Part shown: piece by piece, positions 1-5,392 of the stretch
Numbering within the stretch: the first letter of the stretch is position 1
How the letters are laid out: every line of letters starts with the position of its first letter
Origin: Methanomassiliicoccaceae archaeon
Lineage (GTDB): Archaea > Thermoplasmatota > Thermoplasmata > Methanomassiliicoccales > Methanomethylophilaceae
Assembly (NCBI GenBank): GCA_009786295.1
Contig: WQTN01000098.1
Location: forward strand, 1-7,733
Direction: 5' to 3'
DNA length: 7,733 nt
The notes under the pieces: generated by a model
Seen by the model: only the letters and a program-made list of their open reading frames with translations
What the model was told of the DNA's origin: nothing
Database searches by the model: none
Made by a program: the position numbers and the translations under genes

Positions 1-37
1 AATTCACGTATGCGTCCCTGAGTCCCTGTGCGTCCAT
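1..37 (-). CDS. alaS: Alanyl-tRNA synthetase, N-terminus only (cut by left edge)
   Basis: Only 12 full codons are present, reading MDAQGLRDAYVN and then one T that is the first base of the next codon. This resembles the start of archaeal AlaRS, where a GLRDAY-like helix followed by Phe-Phe opens the aminoacylation domain; the enzyme charges tRNA-Ala in the cytoplasm. The start is well supported: a Shine-Dalgarno sequence AAGGTGA lies 7 nt upstream and a TATA box sits at the expected distance. It reads in the same direction as nifB but has its own promoter. Twelve residues are few, so the family call is tentative, while the presence of a gene start here is much firmer. Confidence 0.55.
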   Translation of the reverse strand, partial: MDAQGLRDAYVN

Positions 38-44
38 TGATGCT

Positions 45-51
45 TCACCTT
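45..51 (-). promoter_or_regulatory. Shine-Dalgarno site of the left-edge gene
   Basis: On the minus strand this reads AAGGTGA, a strong match to the anti-Shine-Dalgarno end of 16S rRNA, 7 nt before the ATG at 37. It fixes the start of the partial alaS-like gene and shows that this transcript has a leader. Confidence 0.7.
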
Positions 52-79
52 ATGTTATTATTCGGCGATACTTTTCTTG

Positions 80-87
80 TTTATATA
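80..87 (-). promoter_or_regulatory. Archaeal TATA box for the left-edge gene
   Basis: The minus strand reads TATATAAA. An archaeal start site about 26 nt downstream would fall near position 57, giving a leader of about 20 nt that contains the Shine-Dalgarno sequence. The spacing is consistent; assignment as a promoter is inference from sequence. Confidence 0.6.
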
Positions 88-116
88 CACTACTCGGGTC
101 TGAAGAACGCCGATGA

Positions 117-242
117 TCATTCTTCACCAAGCAGCCAATTGATCACGTTCAGGTGTCTTATCACATTTCCGGGACTTTTCAGCATCTTGTCCAATGACAA
201 TATGGTCTTCTGGCAATGATCTTTGTCATCTGGGCCTGGCAT
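117..242 (-). CDS. Possible 41-residue small protein downstream of nifB
   Basis: An ATG at 242 opens a 41-codon frame ending in TGA, 21 nt beyond the nifB stop and in the same reading frame and direction. The product has a polar start (MPGPDDKDHCQK) followed by a helix-prone, partly hydrophobic part ending NVINWLLGEE, with one Cys, one Trp and no signal peptide or membrane segment. No family is recognised. No good Shine-Dalgarno sequence is visible, so translation could depend on coupling to nifB, or the frame could be chance. Its composition looks protein-like, but length alone cannot prove it. Confidence 0.33.
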   Translation of the reverse strand: MPGPDDKDHCQKTILSLDKMLKSPGNVIRHLNVINWLLGEE

Positions 243-263
243 GGTGGGAAGTGCAACTGCATT

Positions 264-1505
264 TTACAGAGTGTGCAGCCTGAACGCATCCTTTCCGACT
301 TCCCCCGAATGGATCCTTATGGTTTTCCCCCTCTTTTCCAACAGCTTAGAGGGCATGTGGCCGATCTCTTTCACAACGATCACCGAGCAATCGTCCAAAA
401 GGTCTGCGATGTTCTCTATATGCTCCCTGTGCGAACTCCCCGCCACATCCTTCGATGTGTCGATGACCACTGTCCTGAGGAATTCCGCATCTCCGTCCGA
501 GAACTCATACACATCGAATCGCGGAGCGTTCCCGAACCCGCTGTCGACAATCTTTCCATCAGATGTAGCGACCGCTATTCTCGTGCATTTCCCCTCAACT
601 TTTACCAGCGAAGGCCCGGAGCGGTCCGAGGACGGTCCGCAGCCCGCCTGGCAGGAGCCCATCCTCATGAATTCCGATGACCTATCCTCACCCAAAAGCC
701 CGATTGCGTCGGCCCTGCATTGTCTGCAGTGCCTCATCATCCTCACGTCGAGTTCGCACACATCCATCAGTTTCTTCCTTTCTTCCGGCGTCGGAGCCCT
801 TCTGCCGCTGAATTCCGTCCCCTCCACGGGTATCAGGGGGAGGATGTTGACAATGTAAACTCCAAGGGTCTTGACTTTACTTACAAGCTCAGGGATATGC
901 CAGTCATTGATGCCGGGCACCATGACGATGTTGATCTTCACCATCATTCCCAGTTCAACGCATTTTTCGATCCCGGCGAGCTGGTTCAGCAGAAGCATCT
1001 CCGCGCCTTCTTTCCCCGAGAAGGTCTTCCCTTTCCATTGCACTTTACTGTAGATCCTTTCTCCGACCGACGGGTCAGAGGCGTTCATCGTGACCGTCAG
1101 GAACCTTACTCCGAGGTCATACAGTCTCTGCGCGTTATCCGGGAGCGCGAGGCCGTTCGTCGAAACGCATAACGTAAGCTCCGGGAACTCCTTGTTCACA
1201 AGTTCCAAGGTACGGAACGTTCCCTCGTTGGCAAGAGGATCACCGGGCCCTGCGATCCCGATAACGCTCAGATAAGGGATCTTTTCTTTCACCGCTCTTA
1301 TCTTCTCGACCGCCTCTTCCGGAGAAAGGACTTCGCTGGTAACACCAGGCCGGGATTCGTTGCTGCAGTCGTATTTCCTGTTGCAGTAGTTGCATTGTAT
1401 GTTGCATCTCGGAGCGACCGGGACGTGCATCCTTGCGAACTTATCATGCGCTTCTTTGGAATAGCATGGGTGCTCTTTAAGCGCCTCTTCTGTTCCCCGG
1501 ACCAT
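264..1505 (-). CDS. nifB: NifB, radical SAM FeMo-cofactor maturase with NifX-like domain
   Basis: NifB uses radical SAM chemistry to fuse [4Fe-4S] units and insert carbide, giving NifB-co, the [8Fe-9S-C] precursor of nitrogenase cofactors. The 413-residue product has the HPC motif (12-14), the radical-SAM cluster motif Cys34-x3-Cys38-x2-Cys41 within the diagnostic CNIQCNYCNRKYDCSNESRP block, a GPGDP segment (86-90), the STNG segment (115-118), and the conserved CRQCRADA motif (Cys260, Cys263). A linker with two more Cys (285, 289) leads to a NifX/NafY-like domain at about 308-405, which in related proteins binds cofactor intermediates. Many methanogen NifB proteins lack this domain, so this is the longer, bacterial-type architecture. 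The start at 1505 puts HPC at the usual distance from the N-terminus. The stop is TAA. It is divergent from the MFS gene, with no other nif gene in the window. Confidence 0.95.
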   Translation of the reverse strand: MVRGTEEALKEHPCYSKEAHDKFARMHVPVAPRCNIQCNYCNRKYDCSNESRPGVTSEVLSPEEAVEKIRAVKEKIPYLSVIGIAGPGDPLANEGTFRTLELVNKEFPELTLCVSTNGLALPDNAQRLYDLGVRFLTVTMNASDPSVGERIYSKVQWKGKTFSGKEGAEMLLLNQLAGIEKCVELGMMVKINIVMVPGINDWHIPELVSKVKTLGVYIVNILPLIPVEGTEFSGRRAPTPEERKKLMDVCELDVRMMRHCRQCRADAIGLLGEDRSSEFMRMGSCQAGCGPSSDRSGPSLVKVEGKCTRIAVATSDGKIVDSGFGNAPRFDVYEFSDGDAEFLRTVVIDTSKDVAGSSHREHIENIADLLDDCSVIVVKEIGHMPSKLLEKRGKTIRIHSGEVGKDAFRLHTL

Positions 1506-1564
1506 GCTGTTCCATTGTTTTACTAATATCTATTGTTTTACAGCCTACAACCATTCTTTTCTGA

Positions 1565-1789
1565 ATGAGGGTCGGTATCAAAAAAAGGGCGGAAGGAGAC
1601 CAAGAGGGAACGCTGGAGATGTTCAAGAAGGCGCCCCTTTATCTTAATGAGAAGCGTGCGGAAGTAATATCACTGGAAATAGAGACCATCCGCAGCCAGC
1701 TGGACCGACTCGGACATTCGACCGGTCGGCCGACCGCACAGCCGGAAGCCGTTGCTGACGGGTTGTGCATCCATTATGTTTTTGTATAG
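1565..1789 (+). CDS. Doubtful 74-codon ORF in the nifB/MFS divergent region
   Basis: The 1506-1891 stretch holds no confident gene. This frame opens with ATG straight after an in-frame TGA and ends at TAG (1787-1789). The middle (about residues 27-50) is charged and helix-prone, for example EKRAEVISLEIETIRSQLDR; the end is low in structure. No family is recognised, no Shine-Dalgarno sequence is visible, and a 14-bp palindrome lies inside it. Two oddities: it is the only ORF considered here that ends in TAG, and it is in the same frame as the transporter gene that follows, with an open stretch of 34 codons between. It may be chance, a small gene, or an upstream part of a longer frame read through the amber codon. 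Confidence 0.2.
   Translation: MRVGIKKRAEGDQEGTLEMFKKAPLYLNEKRAEVISLEIETIRSQLDRLGHSTGRPTAQPEAVADGLCIHYVFV
1723..1736. repeat. Perfect 14-bp palindrome in the divergent region
   Basis: CGGTCGGCCGACCG is its own reverse complement. It lies about 155 bases upstream of the MFS start and about 220 bases upstream of nifB. A dyad in a divergent intergenic region could be an operator for a dimeric regulator, but its GC-rich content could also be chance, and no second copy was noticed in the window. Confidence 0.4.
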
Positions 1790-1891
1790 AATTATCTATG
1801 GGCCACTTTAGAAGATGGTATTATTCAAGACAACAGTACTTCTGAGAACAGCAATAAACAAATTGATATCAGAGATCAGAACAAATATGCT

Positions 1892-3304
1892 ATGACGGTC
1901 CTGTCTGTGACCACCGTCGGCGCGCTTTTGGCGACGATACAGGGATCGGCGCTGCTTATTGTCCTCCCAGAGATGATGGCGTCGATGAACATGAGTTTTA
2001 TGACCATGCTCTGGGTGCTCCTCATCTATCTGATGGTGACCACCATAATGGTACCTGTCCTAGGCAGGGTGTCTGACATGTTCGGGCGCAAGAAGATATA
2101 TGTGCTCGGATTCGCGGTGTTCACTCTCGGCTCTATGCTATGCGGCATATCCGGCTTTGGAATGAACGGGTGGTACCTGGTCGGTTTCAGAATAATTCAG
2201 GCATTAGGAGGATCCATGCTTCTAGCCAACAGCATGGCGATGATAACCGACGCTTTCAGGAAAGGGAAGCTCGGATTTGGTCTCGGCGTAAACGGGGTTG
2301 CGGCATCCGCAGGGTTCGTCATCGGCCCGGTGATCGGAGGGATACTCGCTCCTTTCGGCTGGGAGTGGGTGTTCTTTGTCAATGTTCCGATAGGCATCTT
2401 CGGCACCGTATGGGCGGCGCACCGCCTCAGGGAACCGAAATGGGAGGTCAAAGAGCACAAGTTCGATTGGATCGGAACAGCGGCATTCCTTGTCGGCCTG
2501 ACCGGGGTTCTCACAGCATTCACGTACATGTCGTTCGGCGATCCGAACATGATGACCGTTGTTTACATAACCTCGATCATAGGAGTGATAGGTCTTGCGT
2601 CCTTCATATTCGTCGAGCTTCGTTCGGAGCATCCTATGATGGACCTGCGCCTTTTCCGCGAGAGGAACTATGCGGTCGGAAACTTCACCAACCTTCTGAA
2701 CGGACTCTGCATAGGAGCAGCCACGTTCCTGCTGATATTCTACTTTCAAGGGCCGTGCGGGATGGACGCTCTTACCGCAGGCATAATGCTGATCCCGAGC
2801 GGTCTGCCTATGATGATAGTTGGGCCGCTGTCCGGCAGATGGTCCGATAAGTACGGACCGAAACTGCTCACATCCGCCGGGCTTGCTCTGACAACGGTTG
2901 CGCTGGCAGGGCTGGCGTTCGTTGATGTCGGCACCCCGCTCTGGATGGTCAGCGTGCTCATGGTCATTATGGGGGTCGGCGGAGGGATGTTCATGTCTCC
3001 GAATGCAAGTTCGGTCATGGCGGCCGTCCCGCCGGGACGCCGCGGCATAGCATCAGGCGCGAGGATAATGCTCCGCAACACAGGGACGATGTTCAGCCTG
3101 GCGATCGCGTTCCCGCTGGTCCTGTCCGGGCTCAATCCGGAAGACATGATGCGCATATTCTTGGGCAAAGGCGCGGAACTGGTAAGTCCCGAGGCAATAT
3201 CGGCTCTCGTGGACGGTCTTCATGAGGCTTTCATCATATTTGCGATAATATCTGCAGTATCTGTCGCGGTGGCGTTGCTGAAGCCCGGCAGGAAGACTGC
3301 GTAA
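1892..3304 (+). CDS. MFS transporter, DHA2 (EmrB/QacA-like) drug-efflux family
   Basis: This 470-residue, very hydrophobic inner-membrane protein has the length and layout of 14-helix drug:H+ antiporters. Visible marks: motif A in the loop after helix 2 (GRVSDMFGRKK, 58-68), motif C of antiporters at 140-150 (AGFVIGPVIGG) followed by a WEWVFFVNVPIG segment typical of DHA2, and a second motif-A-like loop GRWSDKYGPK in the C-terminal half. The first helix carries TIQGSALLIVLP where many relatives have an acidic residue (as in LDxTIVNVALP), so the proton-coupling site may differ. With ATG at 1892 the protein starts directly in helix 1 without the usual short polar lead; the frame stays open back to the TAG at 1787-1789, but that stretch has no ATG, GTG or TTG. 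Substrate is unknown; efflux is inferred from the family. Stop is TAA. Confidence 0.92.
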   Translation: MTVLSVTTVGALLATIQGSALLIVLPEMMASMNMSFMTMLWVLLIYLMVTTIMVPVLGRVSDMFGRKKIYVLGFAVFTLGSMLCGISGFGMNGWYLVGFRIIQALGGSMLLANSMAMITDAFRKGKLGFGLGVNGVAASAGFVIGPVIGGILAPFGWEWVFFVNVPIGIFGTVWAAHRLREPKWEVKEHKFDWIGTAAFLVGLTGVLTAFTYMSFGDPNMMTVVYITSIIGVIGLASFIFVELRSEHPMMDLRLFRERNYAVGNFTNLLNGLCIGAATFLLIFYFQGPCGMDALTAGIMLIPSGLPMMIVGPLSGRWSDKYGPKLLTSAGLALTTVALAGLAFVDVGTPLWMVSVLMVIMGVGGGMFMSPNASSVMAAVPPGRRGIASGARIMLRNTGTMFSLAIAFPLVLSGLNPEDMMRIFLGKGAELVSPEAISALVDGLHEAFIIFAIISAVSVAVALLKPGRKTA

Positions 3305-3433
3305 GAGGCCCATTGGGCGGCATCAGATATGATGAAGGGACACAGCAAACTGTGACACAGGCAGGGTCAGCACACGGGGCGCCTGAGATGTTGATTCAGA
3401 TAAGATAAAGAACAGACACACGCTTCTTTCCGC

Positions 3434-3820
3434 GTGGACGTAGAGAATGTCATCCGCGATATGAACAGACACATCCCTGTCTCAAGGAAGACGCTCCTTG
3501 AGCATCTTGAGTCAGAAGAGGACACATACGAGACCAAGGACGGTCAGAAGTGCTCCATTGACAGAAAGGATCTGGAGTTCCTTGCGGGGAAGTGCACAGA
3601 GATAGAGAAGATGAGGCTCAGGGTCCCCATCTTCGTGAGCACTGATATTTCATATGAGGGAGGGGCGTGGAAAATAGAAGGAAGGACGGAAGCGGCCGTC
3701 GTGTCAAAGGTTTTGAATAAAAGACTGTACAAAGATGATTTTCTCAGAATATACTATCCGGATCTCAAAGACCTCAGGAAGATGCTGCCCAGCCTTATTG
3801 TCATCGTGTTCCTTCCGTGA
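3434..3820 (+). CDS. DUF61 / UPF0216 family protein
   Basis: The 128-residue product matches the archaeal DUF61 pattern: an N-terminal helix with NRHIPVSRKTLLEHLE (11-26), a DGQ turn (36-38), RKDLEFLA (44-51), the hydrophobic strand LRVPIFVST (62-70), a Gly-containing strand WKIEGRTEAAVVSKVL, then the signature YYPDLKDLRKMLPS (107-120). No biochemical function is established for the family as far as I know. The start is GTG at 3434; there is no Shine-Dalgarno sequence, and a weak TATA-like GATAAAG about 28 nt upstream would suit a leaderless transcript. It sits 78 nt before the E1-like gene, which has its own promoter, so the two need not be linked in function. The end (IVIVFLP) departs from the usual family tail. 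Stop is TGA. Confidence 0.82.
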   Translation: MDVENVIRDMNRHIPVSRKTLLEHLESEEDTYETKDGQKCSIDRKDLEFLAGKCTEIEKMRLRVPIFVSTDISYEGGAWKIEGRTEAAVVSKVLNKRLYKDDFLRIYYPDLKDLRKMLPSLIVIVFLP

Positions 3821-3870
3821 TAGCCTGCAGTTCTGCATTGATACCTAGAAACTCAGCCCTCGCCAACCGT

Positions 3871-3878
3871 TTTATATG
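3871..3878 (+). promoter_or_regulatory. TATA box of the ubiquitin-like operon
   Basis: TTTATATG lies in the gap after the DUF61 gene. Archaeal transcription starts about 26 nt downstream of the TATA centre, which predicts a start at about 3899-3901, exactly at the second of two in-frame GTG codons of the E1 gene. This points to a leaderless transcript driving all four downstream genes. Confidence 0.65.
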
Positions 3879-3898
3879 AAAAGCGAGTGACGCTCTGC

Positions 3899-4666
3899 GT
3901 GAAGGCAAGGGAATACGACAGCGACCGGTTCGACAGGATGAGAAGGATAGACTGGCTGGATGTTGACAATTTTCACAAAGCAAAATGTCTGGTCGTCGGG
4001 GCGGGCGCTTTGGGTAACGAGGTTGTGAAATGCATGCTGCTGGCGGGATTCAGGAACATTACGTTGGTGGACATGGACGAGATCGTGACATCGAATCTCA
4101 GCAGATGCGTATTCTTCAGGGAAGAGGACGGAGGCAGAAAGAAGGCGGAGGCCGTCGCGGAAAGAGCCAGCGGGCTTTATCCGGGTTCTGAGGTAACGCC
4201 GATCGTCTCCAAGATCCAGGAACTGAAGGAATGGGACTTCGACATCGTGTTAGGCTGTCTCGACAACATCTCCGCGAGGCTTCATGTGAACTCCCATGCA
4301 AGATATCATAAGATACCATACATTGACGGTGCCACCGACGGGTTCAGGGGAAAGGTGCAGGTCGTGCTCGAAGACGGGCCTTGTCTCGAATGCGGGATGA
4401 ACGGCAGCCACATGAGCCTGATGGAGAAAAGGTTCTCATGCACCGGCGGAGGATCGATATTCATACCGAAGCTAGCGTCGGAAATAACCACAACATCGGT
4501 CATCGCAGCCGTACAAGTGAGGGAAGCGATGAAAATATTATCAGGGAGAAGGGAGTTGTGCATAAAGAACGTCATGTACTATGACGGGCAGTCGGGGGCA
4601 ACGACGGATCTTGAGATCTCGGAAGACAGCGGCTGTCCGAATCACTTTACAGAGGAATCAAAATGA
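3899..4666 (+). CDS. E1-like ubiquitin-activating enzyme (ThiF/MoeB/UBA superfamily)
   Basis: Predicted to adenylate the Gly-Gly end of the neighbouring modifier and hold it as a thioester. Numbering from the alternative GTG at 3887 (259 aa): ATP loop GAGALG (38-43), VDMDE (Asp62, Asp64), SNLSR with arginine finger Arg73, Lys85/86, GCLDN (Asp126) followed by SARLHVN, as in the UBA3-type GLDSIIARRWIN block; IDGATDGFRGKVQV (146-159) matches the E1 IDGGTEGFKG region. Cys166-x2-Cys169 plus Cys250-x2-His253 may bind zinc, the last ligand being His rather than Cys. Cys185 in FSCTGGG aligns with the UBA3 active-site Cys followed by Thr. There is only one adenylation domain and no C-terminal ubiquitin-fold domain, so a MoeB-like homodimer is likely. 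I prefer GTG 3899 because the TATA box places transcription start there. It overlaps the modifier gene by 4 nt. Stop is TGA. Confidence 0.93.
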   Translation: MKAREYDSDRFDRMRRIDWLDVDNFHKAKCLVVGAGALGNEVVKCMLLAGFRNITLVDMDEIVTSNLSRCVFFREEDGGRKKAEAVAERASGLYPGSEVTPIVSKIQELKEWDFDIVLGCLDNISARLHVNSHARYHKIPYIDGATDGFRGKVQVVLEDGPCLECGMNGSHMSLMEKRFSCTGGGSIFIPKLASEITTTSVIAAVQVREAMKILSGRRELCIKNVMYYDGQSGATTDLEISEDSGCPNHFTEESK

Positions 4667-4905
4667 CTGTCAGAATTACCGTAGTCAACACGCTGAGCAA
4701 TTCATCCATAAGGATGGAGTTGGAATCCTATGAGTCCGTAGAGGACATAATCGATACAGCCGCAGAATACTGGGGGAAGGACGCTGGAGCTTATGTGCTC
4801 AGAAAGGGGTCGAAGCTTCTTAGTAAGAGGCAGAGCATAGACGAGATCAACCTCAGAGACGATGATATCATAGAGATGATCCCCGACCCGGAAGGCGGAG
4901 CCTGA
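4663..4905 (+). CDS. Ubiquitin-like beta-grasp modifier ending Gly-Gly-Ala
   Basis: The 80-residue product begins with a beta-hairpin-like pattern (VRITVVNTLSNSSIRMELES), has a central helix (VEDIIDTAAEYW, 26-37), then YVLRKGSKLLSKRQSIDEINLRDD (44-67), which follows ubiquitin's LIFAGKQLEDGRTLSDYNI segment, and a last strand IIEMIPD. It ends Gly78-Gly79-Ala80, so one residue must be removed to expose the Gly-Gly needed by E1; the JAMM enzyme encoded two genes downstream is the obvious candidate. Lysines are at 39, 48, 51 and 55, possible chain-forming sites. ThiS/MoaD sulfur carriers share the fold, but the E2 next door argues for protein conjugation. ATG at 4663 overlaps the E1 stop (ATGA) and has a GAGG Shine-Dalgarno 7 nt upstream. 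Stop is TGA, one base before the E2 start. Confidence 0.87.
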   Translation: MTVRITVVNTLSNSSIRMELESYESVEDIIDTAAEYWGKDAGAYVLRKGSKLLSKRQSIDEINLRDDDIIEMIPDPEGGA

Positions 4906-4906
4906 A

Positions 4907-5392
4907 ATGGGCCTGGTAAGGCCGGTCCTTATTAAAAGGATCAACAACGAGATACTCGGTCTGAACGACCACCTGGGACTTAAGATACGGGTAGTGCCGG
5001 AGAATGCGGAATTCCCTATTGAGATAAGCATATCTCTTAAGAACACGGCGGCAAAGATATCAAAAGAAGAGATTGGCAACGAACACGCTTTCCTGATCAT
5101 CGTGTCAGAGGATTATCCGTACGAAAGGCCGAGAGCGAAGTGGACGACACCTATTTTTCACCCGAACATCATGATGCCGGAGGACGGCGGGTTCGTCTGC
5201 GTAAAGACGCTTGACAATTGGTCTTTCGGTTCATCTTTGCTGTCTTTCGTGAAGGGTGTGGAACAGCTCATCGCAGACCCCAACCCAATGAACCCGTACG
5301 GTACGGATTCCTGCATGGAGGCCGCGAGATGGTGCATAAAGAACAAACCCCGGTTCGAAGCCGAAGTAAGATACGGCGGTCGCCATGCCTAA
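4907..5392 (+). CDS. E2 ubiquitin-conjugating enzyme (UBC fold)
   Basis: This 161-residue protein, near the size of a minimal eukaryotic E2, should receive the modifier from E1 on Cys98 and pass it to lysines of targets. The UBC landmarks are in order: N-terminal helix (RINNEILGLN), strands with FPIEISISL, EDYPYERPRAKWTTPIFHPNI (68-88; canonical YPFxPP and HPN, with Asn87 as the oxyanion residue), GGFVCV with Cys98 ten residues after the HPN, W105, a helix SLLSFVKGVEQLI and DPNP (124-127), then C-terminal helices. It keeps the HPN and DPNP elements of classical E2s, which are lost in many prokaryotic E2 relatives. It has a Shine-Dalgarno-like GGAG 6 nt before ATG 4907, and its end overlaps the JAMM start by 8 nt. 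Stop is TAA. Confidence 0.93.
   Translation: MGLVRPVLIKRINNEILGLNDHLGLKIRVVPENAEFPIEISISLKNTAAKISKEEIGNEHAFLIIVSEDYPYERPRAKWTTPIFHPNIMMPEDGGFVCVKTLDNWSFGSSLLSFVKGVEQLIADPNPMNPYGTDSCMEAARWCIKNKPRFEAEVRYGGRHA

Noticed and set aside
216..858. Two long plus-strand frames of 154 and 211 codons over the left part of nifB
   Set aside because: They lie antisense to the C-terminal half of a clear nifB, have no recognisable motifs, and overlap each other; they are shadows of its codon bias.
2140..2850. A 236-codon plus-strand frame and several minus-strand frames inside the transporter gene
   Set aside because: Arg/Ser/His-rich translations typical of a shifted frame of a membrane protein gene; the transporter frame has all family motifs.
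3340..3358. Short inverted repeat CACAG-CAAA-CTGTG after the transporter gene, as a possible terminator
   Set aside because: Only a 5-bp stem and no T-rich tract follows; archaeal termination usually relies on T-runs.
3434..3820. DUF61 gene as a possible E3 partner of the modifier operon
   Set aside because: It has only two Cys (40 and 54) and no RING-like zinc pattern, matches a known archaeal family, and the operon has its own promoter downstream.
4663..4905. The modifier as a simple ThiS/MoaD sulfur carrier with a MoeB-like E1
   Set aside because: The adjacent canonical E2 and the JAMM isopeptidase favour protein conjugation, and the E1 has a UBA3-like Cys-Thr position; a dual role cannot be excluded.
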